From Pomphorhynchus laevis (Eukaryota; Acanthocephala; Palaeacanthocephala; Echinorhynchida; Pomphorhynchidae), in NCBI GenBank assembly GCA_012934845.2, contig WNNJ02000823.1, forward strand, positions 209,919 to 273,918: 64,000 bases of DNA. The letters are read 5' to 3'. The translations under genes and the position numbers were made by a program. A model generated the notes under the pieces. The model made no database searches. It was not told the DNA's origin and worked only from the letters and a program-made list of their open reading frames with translations. Shown one piece after another: positions 10,495 through 18,458 of this stretch (the stretch's first letter is position 1; every line of letters starts with the position of its first letter).

Positions 10495-13440
10495 GGAATG
10501 TCAACAATACAACAATTTATTGACAAGAAAAACAAATAATATGACACCAGATTTTTAATGTCAACCACTGATCCGGATGTCGGGTCGTAGAGGCAGTGCA
10601 CGAAACAAACTACTCCAGACATCGCGATACTGAGCGACAGATCAGAATTTTCTATCATACCCTCAAGGCGGTCTTCGATCAGTTTCTAGATTTGATCTCT
10701 CCACCGGTATCAAGGTCTACCTCGAGGTCTCTTTCCAGACAGTCCAGCCTGGAAAACCCTTTGAGAAAGGCGATCCCTAGACATCCTCAGGACGTCTTCT
10801 AGCCACCTCAGCTGACTTTCGTCGATGTGGAGAAGCGGCGACTTTACTCCGAGTTCATCACGAAGACCGAATTCCTAATGTTTTCTCTAAGGCCAAGACT
10901 GGCCACACCACGAAGGAACCTTACTTCGGTCGCCTGTATCCGAAATATTATCATTTCGGTCATAATCCAAAGCTCATGACCATAGGTTAAAATAGGAACG
11001 AAGATTGCGTAGTAAACCAAAAGTTTCGATCATAGACTCAACTACCGCTTCACCACGACGGACCTGAACAAAAACGCATTGCTGCGTTAGCTGCACAACG
11101 TTAGCTGCATTTCGGTCATAATCCAAAGCTCATGACCATAGGTTAAAATAGGAACGAAGATTGCGTAGTAAACCAAAAGTTTCGATCATAGACTCAACTA
11201 CCGCTTCACCACGACGGACCTGAACAAAAGCGCATTGCTGCGTTAGCTACACAAATCTTCTTCTCAATCTCCCTGATGTTCCTGCGGTCCCTCTAGAACA
11301 ATACCCCAAGATACTTAAAATCGTCATCATCAATGTAAGCTTTTCCCCCAATCCGGATTGAAATTGGTACCTGAATCTGAGACGAACACATTGAGACAAA
11401 CTTGGAGGAACTAACCAACATTCCCGCCGCTTGGCATTCCATCGTGAATCGATCTAAGAGGTATTGTAAGTCATCAGGACAAGAAGCTAACAAAACAACG
11501 TCATCTGCAAAAGGCAGAGATGGTATCCTGATGGAACCGAACTGAAGACCGACATCCGTCATAGCAGCCCGTCTCAAAATTTTTGTCCATGTAAAGAACG
11601 AATAAAAGTGGAGACAAATGATAACCCTGACAAAGCCCAACGCCTACTGGAAATTATTCAGACTTACAATCTAGAATACGAACACAACTCATACTTTGTT
11701 CATACAGAGAAGCTACAACTACCCGAAGATAGTGTAGTACTCCATACTAACTTAGTACCTACCACAACCTCTCTCGGGGAACTCGATCGAACGAGTGCTT
11801 CCAATCTACAAAACATATGTAGACCGGTTGAGCAAACTTTCAAGACCGTTCAAGGATAGTTAAGAGCGTAGAGAGCTGAACTGTAGTTCCACGACCTAGA
11901 CGAAAGCCGCATTGTTTCTCTTCAACTGTTCCTCAACTTTAGGCCGTGTCCTTAACTCAAGAATCCTAGCAAATAGACTATCAGTTTTGCTAATAAGAGT
12001 GATTCCCCGATAATTGGAACACACTCTTCGTTTATCTTTCTTAAAGATTAGTACCACCACCCCAGTTCGCTACTTACTAGGAACCTTGCCCGTCTTCAAT
12101 GTAATATTGAAGATCCGTTTTAGCAACTTCATGCAAACAACGTCGAGAGCATTTCAAGCTTCAGGTTGAATCTCGTCTACTCCAGAACACTTGTCATTAC
12201 GAAGTTTTTTTAACAACAGCAATGACCTCTTCCAAAGAGATGAGCTCTTCCGTTGATTATAAAGGATTTACTTCTACAAGAGAAAACATATCCATCGGAT
12301 TAAGGAGACTCTTATAATGCTCTTTCCAACAACCAAGAATTTCTTCAATGTTAGTGAGCATAGATCCTCTCTTGTCATAGACAGTTTGAACAGTATTCTG
12401 CTTTCCAACACGAAGGTTCCTGATCATCCTCCAAAACATCTTTGAAGCTTACCTATAATCAAGTTCTAAGTGCTCTAACCTTCTCCCAAGCGCCTTCTTC
12501 GCTTCGGCAACTACCCGAGCTGAAGCTCTCTTTGCCTCTAGGTAGTTGTATACAGCTTCCACTGATTTATCTGACAAAATTGAATTATAAGCCAACTTCT
12601 TCTGTTGGACAAAATCCCCAACTGTTAATGTTTACCAAGCAGTTTGAGTGTTTCCTCCGCGACAAGCACCTAGTGCCTTTGAGCCACAACTTTTAACAGT
12701 TGCTCTGGCAAGCGATAATCTGAACATTTCTCATTCCTAATCAATGCTCTTCACCTCTTTTTACAACCGAGAGAAGTCCTCCCGAATATAGACAGGAAAA
12801 AGTTCTTCGACTGAAACATAAGCTAGACGCTCCCAGCACGCCTTTACACAACGTTTGGGTTTACCAGCCTTGTCTAGCATCCGATCCAACCATCGAAGTT
12901 TACTAACTACAAGGAAGTGATCAATAGACAGATCACCTCCTTTCTTCACAGGAGTGTCCAGAACATAACGTCGCAGATCAGATGAAACGATTACAAAATC
13001 GATCATTGATATTTGACTAAGAGAATCCTGATGCCATGTGCATCTATGAATCTCCTCATGATCAAACATGTTTATTCACAAATTGTTAAGAGAACAAAAG
13101 TGCAATAATTCAACAACATTCGCATTCAGAACAGAGTCCGTTCCTTCGGACTCTGTTCGAAGGAACGGGGGAATCTCCAAAAGGAGTACTATCAAGCAGA
13201 GCCTGAAAATCTTCCACGAAGGCTGCGTATTCCGATATAATGTTGGGAGCATACGCACTTACAACAGTTATCCCCTTTCCCTCCTTGACTAAAAGTCTCA
13301 GAGACGCCAGCATTTCGTACACTGAGTTAAGCCTATCAACCACAAACGACAACCGGGGACTTGTAAGTATCCCTACGCCCGCCTGTCGCTTTCCGTTGGT
13401 AACTCTAGAATGCAATATGTTCTATAATCGATTCTCGTGG
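10495..13440 (-). mobile_element. RTE-like LINE (long, decayed copy 1)
   Basis: Minus-strand order: endonuclease (13415-13110, GVGILTSPRLSFVVDRLNSV and TVVSAYAPNIISEYAAF), HRCTWHQDSLSQISMIDFVI (about 13045), KPKRCVKACWERLAYVSVEE, RNLRVGKQNTVQTVYDKRGS (12430), NYRGITL-type box near 12000, an FVDW..SFDRVPRE RT motif within 11860-11760, FADDVVLLASCPDDLQ (11520), YLGVLF (11300), and a GRPRxRWRD-like C-terminus before the shared 3' tail at about 10500. This is the endonuclease-RT layout of RTE-type LINEs, though I cannot fix the exact clade. Frames are broken throughout. A sister copy is at 44650-47460. Confidence 0.85.
10954..11265. repeat. 156-bp tandem duplication inside RTE-like LINE
   Basis: The segment starting TTTCGGTCATAATCC at 10954 is repeated directly at 11110, giving two 156-bp units that are almost identical. 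The paralogous LINE at 45095-45235 has only one unit, so the duplication arose in this copy. Confidence 0.85.
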
Positions 13441-13701
13441 AAGATCGATTATGTAATATCGTAATGTGCATATTCATTCTGTACTTTTGATTTAATTAAT
13501 ATGCAAGATGATTGTGCAACATCCCTGGTGAGTATCTCCTACTGATTAGACAAAAATGTGACAAAGATTTCTGAAAGTTCGTTTTGTTTCCGCATCTACC
13601 AATTATAATATTACACATTAATATAGTTTAATAGTTTACCAGATTGATTAATCAATAGAATATTGAAAACTTTTATTGTGAAAAAAAAACAAAAACTTAT
13701 T

Positions 13702-13773
13702 TAGCAGCGAGTGGTTTCGATCCACCGACCTCTGAGTTATGAGCCCAGCACGCTTCCACTGCGCCACGCTGCT
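13702..13773 (-). tRNA. Initiator tRNA-Met (CAT), copy 1
   Basis: Minus-strand 72-nt cloverleaf beginning AGCAGCGTGGCGCAG and ending CGCTGCT plus discriminator A. The A1:U72 terminal pair, the A-box and the GATCGAAAC T-loop are those of eukaryotic initiator tRNA-Met. The anticodon loop is CTCATAA (anticodon CAT). One oddity: the anticodon stem reads CTGGG/CTCAG, so the usual three G:C pairs become G:C, G:U, G:C. A run of T lies just downstream on the minus strand (13681-13690) as a Pol III terminator. An identical gene is at 47733-47804. Confidence 0.97.
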
Positions 13774-14169
13774 GTTTACCAACGATATATTAATGATTAT
13801 AATAGTTAATAATAATTTAACAATTATAATAATTTTTTATAATTTTAAAATACCTGAGAATTTTATTTACTAGCAAATAATCAATATGCGAAGTTTCCAT
13901 CACAACTAAACTTTACAATTAAAACCAATACGATATGCAATTATATTTTTGAGATGAAAATAAAAATTAACTACAAAAAAGATTATGAGAATATCAATAT
14001 GATGTATTGGCACATTTACATTTGCCTGTATCTGAGAATTATTGAACTGTACAGTCGGACGAACTATTTTGATATTAATTGATAAAAAATACACTAATAA
14101 ATATAAATAATGATCAGATAAATAAAGATAAATATTAAATAATAATATAATATTTTATACAAATCAACT
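13774..14169. other. AT-rich spacer, no gene recognised
   Basis: Between the tRNA and the histone-bearing duplicated block. It contains low-complexity A/T sequence and one AT-driven frame (14094-13906, minus) with no recognisable family. The equivalent spacer in the second block (47805-49860) is longer and different, so the two blocks diverge here. Confidence 0.5.
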
Positions 14170-14330
14170 ATTTCAATCAACTTTGTCGATGAAAGTATTC
14201 TTTGGTGTGGAAAAGGGTGTTTCGCAGTAACAGAGCACTGTTTTTTTAATAGCCACAGATCAATTACCTCAAGCTCCGATTCTCTAAGTATGAACCAGAG
14301 GAGCGAACACCTAACAATTTTCAAGGATTT
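14155..14330 (-). CDS. Unidentified open frame, possible exon
   Basis: A minus-strand frame reading LKIVRCSLLWFILRESELEV and LKKQCSVTAKHPFPHQRI has ordinary protein-like composition unlike the AT-driven frames around it. It has no recognised family, and its 3' part crosses the duplication boundary at 14170. It is retained in copy 2 (near 49862-50020). It could be a decayed element or a host exon. Confidence 0.25.
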
Positions 14331-14463
14331 TTCGATATCCTATGAAAGCTCAACCAATGCTTCTCTATTATCGACCACATTTCATATCCCAGTATCGCTA
14401 TCATTCTACAGTTATCTTTCTTAAAGATTTCTTAATTCACGTTGATTAATGACATAACCTTTC

Positions 14464-14641
14464 CTAGCCAGAAACAAAAGTTCTGGATATCGAATCATTA
14501 CTTTGCCTGGATGACGGACCGTAAGTGCTATCGGCGAAGTTACGTCGGTCGTCGCGATTATCAGTGAACTTGAACTCATTCTCGTATAACCACGGCATTC
14601 TGCGGGAATCTTCTAAAATTGCTTTCACAAGTATGTCTATC
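14464..14641 (-). CDS. Unidentified open frame of about 58 codons, possible terminal exon
   Basis: The minus-strand frame reads LTLIDILVKAILEDSRRMPW, LYENEFKFTDNRDDRRNF and SSRQSNDSISRTFVSG, then stops. The composition (charged, D/R/S-rich, balanced) is clearly protein-like and GC is above the local level. There is no good ATG at the start, and an AG (CCTGATAG) precedes the best-looking part, so it may be a 3' exon. It is present unchanged in copy 2 (about 50155-50332). I cannot name the protein. Confidence 0.35.
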
Positions 14642-14685
14642 AGGGTTAATTTTTGATATTTTTAAATGACTTGATTTCTTGAACG

Positions 14686-14763
14686 TTAATCATTGTAGCG
14701 TACAATGATTAACATTGTACGGGATATCCATAGTAGGGATAAGTAGTGGTCTTATCCCTACTT
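14686..14763. repeat. Two adjacent perfect hairpins
   Basis: 14686-14698 pairs perfectly with 14702-14714 (13 bp, 3-nt loop; GTTAATCATTGTA). Immediately after, 14733-14744 pairs with 14752-14763 (12 bp, 7-nt loop; AGTAGGGATAAG). Both are kept in copy 2 (about 50377-50454). Confidence 0.85.
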
Positions 14764-14919
14764 TCGTTTAAAAATTATAAGCCAGATGTATCTGATATTA
14801 CATTATCAAAAATGTATTGGAAATTTTACTTACAGCGCAGATTGAATTGTTAAGCCTATATTGATTTATAAAATATTAATTTTAATATTAACTTTTGTAA
14901 TTTTTTTAATATTTAATTA

Positions 14920-16500
14920 CTAAATTTAATTTTGAATTTTAATTTGTGCAATTTTAAATTTGATTATATTATTTAAATTTAATTTTGAAAAATTTGATTT
15001 GTAATTTCTTGTCCTTCAAATTAAAGTTTGCAATTTTTTTCATGTGAATTTTTTAATTTCCTCATTCAATTTGTGCAATTTTAAATTTGATTCTTTAAAT
15101 TTAATTTTGAAAAATTTGATTTGCAAATTCTTGTCCTTCAAATTAAAGTTTGCAAATTTTTATTTTTTTTCATGTGAATTTTTTTAATTTCCTCATTCAA
15201 TTTGTGCAATTTTAAATTTGATATTATTTAAATTTAATTTTGAAAAATTTGATTTGTAAATTCTTGTCCTTCAAATTAAAGTTTGCAAATTTTTATTTTT
15301 TTTCATGTGAATTTTTTTAATTTCCTCATTCAATTTGTGCAATTTTAAATTTGATTATATTATTTAAATTTAATTTTGAAAAATTTGATTTGTAAATTCT
15401 TGTCCTTCAAATTAAAGTTTGCAAATTTTTATTTTTTTTCATGTGAATTTTTTTAATTTCCTCATTCAATTTGTGCAATTTTAAATTTGATTATATTATT
15501 TAAATTTAATTTTGAAAAATTTGATTTGTAAATTCTTGTCCTTCAAATTAAAGTCTGCAAATTTTTTTCTTGGGAATTTTTAATTCCTTCAGTCAATTTG
15601 TGCAATTTTAAATGATTCTTTAAATTATTTAAATTTAATTCTTTATTGAAAATTTGATTTGTAAATTCTTGTCCTTCAAATTAAAGTCTGCAAATTTTTT
15701 TCTTGGGAATTTTTAATTCCTTCAGTCAATTTGTGCAATTTTAAATGATTCTTTTAATTATTTAAATTTAATTCTTTATTGAAAATTTGATTTGTAAATT
15801 CTTGTCCTTCAAATTAAAGTTTGCAAATTTTTTTCATGTGAATTTTTTTAATTTCCTCATTCAATTTGTGCAATTTTAAATTTGATTATATTATTTAAAT
15901 TTAATTTTGAAAAATTTGATTTGTAAATTCTTGTCCTTCAAATTAAAGTTTGCAAATTTTTTTTCTTGGGAATTTTTAATTCCTTCAGTCAATTTGTGCA
16001 ATTTTAAATGATTCTTTTAATTATTTAAATTTAATTCTTTATTGAAAATTTGATTTGTAAATTCTTGTCCTTCAAATTAAAGTTTGCAAATTTTTTTCAT
16101 GTGAATTTTTTTAATTTCCTCATTCAATTTGTGCAATTTTAAATTTGATTATATTATTTAAATTTAATTTTGAAAAATTTGATTTGTAAATTCTTGTCCT
16201 TCAAATTAAAGTTTGCAAATTTTTTTTCTTGGGAATTTTTAATTCCTTCAGTCAATTTGTGCAATTTTAAATGATTCTTTTAATTATTTAAATTTAATTC
16301 TTTATTGAAAATTTGATTTGTAAATTCTTGTCCTTCAAATTAAAGTTTGCAAATTTTTTTCTTGGGAATTTTTAATTCCTTCAGTCAATTTGTGCAATTT
16401 TAAATGATTCTTTAAATTATTTAAATTTAATTCTTTATTGAAAATTTGATTTGTAAATTCTTGTCCTTCAAATTAAAGTCTGCAAATTTTTAATTTTTTG
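14920..16500. repeat. AT-rich tandem array, about 132-bp unit, two variants
   Basis: CTTGTCCTTCAAATTAAAG recurs about 12 times (15008, 15130, 15263, 15399, 15535, 15668, 15801, 15930, 16064, 16193, 16327, 16460), giving a period of about 122-136 bp. Two monomer types are seen. One carries CATGTGAATTTTTTTAATTTCC with TTCAATTTGTGCAATTTTAAATTTG; the other carries CTTGGGAATTTTTAATTCC with TTTTAAATGATTC. They partly alternate in the right half, so the array has a higher-order pattern. It ends about 30 bp from the H2B polyadenylation signals. Copy 2 has 599 bp more. Confidence 0.95.
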
Positions 16501-16555
16501 TTAATTTGTGAATTTTTTTAATTTCTTAAGTCAAATAACGAGTTGGAAAAAAACG

Positions 16556-16568
16556 TTTATTATTTATT
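16556..16568 (-). terminator. H2B polyadenylation signals
   Basis: On the minus strand two AATAAA hexamers (16568-16563 and 16561-16556) follow the H2B stop codon by about 20 nt. No canonical histone 3' stem-loop is present; the nearest hairpin (ACAG-TTT-CTGT, 16571-16581) has only a 4-bp stem with a 3-nt loop. Confidence 0.7.
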
Positions 16569-16584
16569 TACAGAAACTGTTCTT

Positions 16585-16944
16585 TTACTTGCCAGTATTA
16601 TATTTTGTCACTGCTTTGGTTCCTTCCGACACAGCGTGCTTGGACAACTCACCAGGAAGAATAAGCCTAACTGCAGTCTGAATTTCCCGACTGGAAATAG
16701 TCTGCTTCTTGTTATAATGAGATAGCTTTGACGCTTCGGTAGCAATTCTCTCAAAAATGTCGTTCACAAATGAATTCATTATTGACATTGCTTTGCTAGA
16801 AATTCCTGTGTCGGGGTGAACCTGCTTCAAAACCTTGTAAATATAAATGGCATAAGACTCCTGCCTCCTCTTGCGCCTCTTCTTTTCAGTTTTCGGCTTC
16901 ATTGTCTTGCTTATACCTTTCTTTGCTGCTACTTTAGGTACCAT
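16585..16944 (-). CDS. H2B: Histone H2B, copy 1
   Basis: Core histone H2B, which pairs with H2A in the nucleosome. The 119-residue protein starts at the ATG at 16944 ([10 protein letters not shown]); the in-frame upstream TTG at 16953 is not a plausible start. A lysine-rich tail (residues 1-30, ending [12 protein letters not shown]) precedes the histone fold ([59 protein letters not shown]), and the C-terminal helix ends [16 protein letters not shown]. The C-terminal ubiquitination lysine region (AVTKY) is conserved. No intron. It is transcribed away from H2A across a 247-bp shared promoter. Downstream are AATAAA signals rather than a histone stem-loop, so the mRNA is probably polyadenylated. 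The copy at 52875-53234 is identical. Confidence 0.98.
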   Translation of the reverse strand: MVPKVAAKKGISKTMKPKTEKKRRKRRQESYAIYIYKVLKQVHPDTGISSKAMSIMNSFVNDIFERIATEASKLSHYNKKQTISSREIQTAVRLILPGELSKHAVSEGTKAVTKYNTGK

Positions 16945-17013
16945 ATTGTTCAAATCTACAACAATTTAATTAAAATCAAGAACTTTACATACAAAAAAAT
17001 GATGCTTTTTCTA

Positions 17014-17045
17014 TTGTGTAAACTGTAGCTAGCTTCCGTCAACTG
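17014..17045 (-). promoter_or_regulatory. Promoter element facing H2B
   Basis: Read toward H2B (minus strand) it is CAG-TTGACGGAA, six variable bases, then TACAGTTTACACAA. It matches the element facing H2A at 25 of 32 positions, with TTGACGGAA and TTTACACAA fully identical. It ends 69 bp before the H2B ATG, so it overlaps or lies just upstream of the likely transcription start. Confidence 0.75.
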
Positions 17046-17070
17046 TTATAATATCTCCGTTGTTTTGTTT

Positions 17071-17102
17071 CATTTGACGGAAACAGAATACAATTTACAC
17101 AA
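17071..17102 (+). promoter_or_regulatory. Promoter element facing H2A
   Basis: Read toward H2A it is CAT-TTGACGGAA, six variable bases, then TACAATTTACACAA, the mirror of the element at 17014-17045 about 17058. It ends 89 bp before the H2A ATG. Identical sites are in copy 2 (53304-53335 and 53361-53392). Confidence 0.75.
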
Positions 17103-17191
17103 GTGCAAAAATCAGTGCAAAAAACTGCTATCTGTAAGCAGCGATTCACTGGAATTATTGTTATTTTTACTAAAAATACAAACTTTAAGAA

Positions 17192-17584
17192 ATGCCTAGT
17201 CAAGGAAAAGGTGCAGCTAAATCTCGTTCAAAGCCAAAGAGTAGAAGCTCCCGTGCCGGGCTTCAGTTCCCCGTCGGAAGAGTAGGGCGACACTTGCGAA
17301 GAGGTAACTATGGGGAGCGTATTGGTGCCGGGTCTCCAGTTTATTTGGCTGCTGTTTTGGAATATTTGACTGCCGAACTCTTAGAATTAGCTGGTAATGC
17401 TGCAAGGGACAACAAAAAAAGCAGAATTATTCCAAGGCATCTACAGCTTGCCATTCGTAACGATGAGGAATTGAACAAGTTGCTGAGTGGCGTGACAATA
17501 TCTCAAGGAGGTGTCTTACCTAACATTCAAGCTGTGCTATTGCCAAAGCGGTCTGCTGCGGCCGGGGAAAGCCAAACTGCATAA
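17192..17584 (+). CDS. H2A: Histone H2A, H2A.X-like tail, copy 1
   Basis: Core histone H2A of 130 residues with an ATG in good context (A at -3). The N-terminal tail [20 protein letters not shown] is followed by the fold [20 protein letters not shown], then [19 protein letters not shown] and the acidic-patch region with NDEELNKLL, and the docking segment [14 protein letters not shown]. Departures from the usual metazoan sequence include [18 protein letters not shown] where most have IHRLLRKGNYAERVGAGA. The tail ends AAAGESQTA: the last four residues are SQTA, the place where H2A.X has SQE plus a hydrophobic residue. No intron; AATAAA lies 26 nt after the stop, with no histone stem-loop, which suggests a replication-independent, polyadenylated gene. 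The copy at 53482-53874 encodes the same protein. Confidence 0.98.
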   Translation: MPSQGKGAAKSRSKPKSRSSRAGLQFPVGRVGRHLRRGNYGERIGAGSPVYLAAVLEYLTAELLELAGNAARDNKKSRIIPRHLQLAIRNDEELNKLLSGVTISQGGVLPNIQAVLLPKRSAAAGESQTA

Positions 17585-17610
17585 AAACTTGAATACTTGT
17601 AAATACGTTG

Positions 17611-17616
17611 AATAAA
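17611..17616 (+). terminator. H2A polyadenylation signal
   Basis: AATAAA 26 nt after the TAA at 17582-17584, in an A-rich context and followed within 30 nt by GT/T-rich sequence (TTGATCTTATGTTATGTG). No 16-nt histone stem-loop is seen between the stop and this site. Confidence 0.8.
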
Positions 17617-18120
17617 AAAGTTGATCTTATGTTATGTGAATAGCAAATTATTAGAAATTTGCACAATTTGATTTTTAATTAAGATGAATAAATCAAATGA
17701 ATCAATGTATCATTTGAAAATATAGTATGTCGACTAAAATGTGATGAATGCAGTGCTTTAATATTGAGCTCGATTAAAATGTTGAACTCAATTAAAATGT
17801 TCAATAAATTAAAATTTAACATTTGCAACAAGTGTCCAGCTGAGTGTTAGAGCTTTTCTAGATTAAAGAAATTGAATTTGTAAATTTTTAGTACTAAGTA
17901 TGAAAGTTTAGGTTTGAACGAAATCAAATTTGTAAAATATGAGCATTCGAAATTAAACGTTCAATAATGGCAGTAAAAATTAATTCGTTTTTGATTAAAA
18001 TCGATCATGAGATAAAAGCAATGCGGTTTATAGTACAATGGATCAGGTTTCGGTTCTGCGTTTTCTGATGGATTAAAATGTATTTCCTAATCTGTTTGGT
18101 TTTCTGCAATTGAATTAAAA

Positions 18121-18205
18121 ACCTACGGGATAGTAGGTATAATGCAAGCTTTAAGTCGCGAACCCAATTTAATGTTCGCGATTCAAGTGACCTACCGTCA
18201 CTTGA
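18121..18205. other. Three consecutive perfect stem-loops
   Basis: ACCTAC/GTAGGT (18121-18126 with 18133-18138), TCGCGAAC/GTTCGCGA (18156-18163 with 18174-18181) and TCAAGTGAC/GTCACTTGA (18183-18191 with 18197-18205) follow each other within 85 bp. Stems are perfect, with loops of 6, 10 and 5 nt. All are conserved in copy 2 (54411-54495). This could be a structured RNA or the footprint of fold-back repair. No known ncRNA family is recognised. Confidence 0.6.
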
Positions 18206-18308
18206 GGTAATAACTGCAGTAAAGAAAAAGTGAATTCGCGACTTAGGATTGATTTTAGATAAGAACTAATTAACTAGCCCGTTGTAAATCTGATATTTTC
18301 ACTTTGAA

Positions 18309-18458
18309 ATGTCTGGTTGTAGTAATAGGGATGTGCAAGGATGCATTGAAATATCAGAAAGACTCATGCGAATGAGATATATGTCATGGGTTCTATTAGA
18401 ACGAACGGCAGCAACCTTAGATAATGACTTTACGTTTCCTTGCTCGTCCCTTATCTAA
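18309..18458 (+). CDS. Candidate 49-residue ORF or exon, unidentified
   Basis: ATG to TAA without introns: MSGCSNRDVQGCIEISERL, then RMRYMSWVLLERTAATLDND and TFPCSSLI. Codon and residue composition are far from the AT-driven background, with a helix-like central part. Copy 2 (54599-54748) keeps the frame with one difference that changes Gly3 to Ser. No recognised family; it may be a small protein, a 5' exon or a decayed exon. There is no obvious donor at its end, since the TAA comes first. Confidence 0.4.
   Translation: MSGCSNRDVQGCIEISERLMRMRYMSWVLLERTAATLDNDFTFPCSSLI

Larger units (their letters stand above)
16945..17191. promoter_or_regulatory. Bidirectional H2B/H2A promoter
   Basis: The whole 247 bp between the two start codons. 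It contains no TATA box in a standard position that I can defend. Its striking content is a pair of 32-bp elements in opposite orientation (17014-17045 and 17071-17102) with a common centre of symmetry at 17058, annotated separately. CCGTTG (17057-17062) lies close to the centre. Confidence 0.85.

Noticed and set aside
11608-11859. Plus-strand open frame reading NPDKAQRLLEIIQTYNLEYE (also at 45563-45868)
   Set aside because: It is antisense to the RT core of the RTE-like LINE, whose minus strand reads FVDW..SFDRVPRE at the same place.
14920-16500. CRISPR-like array
   Set aside because: There are no constant repeats separated by unique spacers; whole 132-bp monomers repeat, and the setting is eukaryotic.
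16570-16582. ACAG-TTT-CTGT hairpin as a histone 3' stem-loop
   Set aside because: The conserved histone signal has a 6-bp stem, a 4-nt loop and a specific sequence. This one has a 4-bp stem and a 3-nt loop, and AATAAA signals follow.
16543-16725. Plus-strand frame over H2B and minus-strand frame over H2A
   Set aside because: Mirror frames of the real histone genes.
16945-16953. H2B start at the in-frame codon at 16953 (giving MNNMVPK)
   Set aside because: That codon is TTG on the minus strand. The ATG at 16944 has a good context and gives the normal H2B length.
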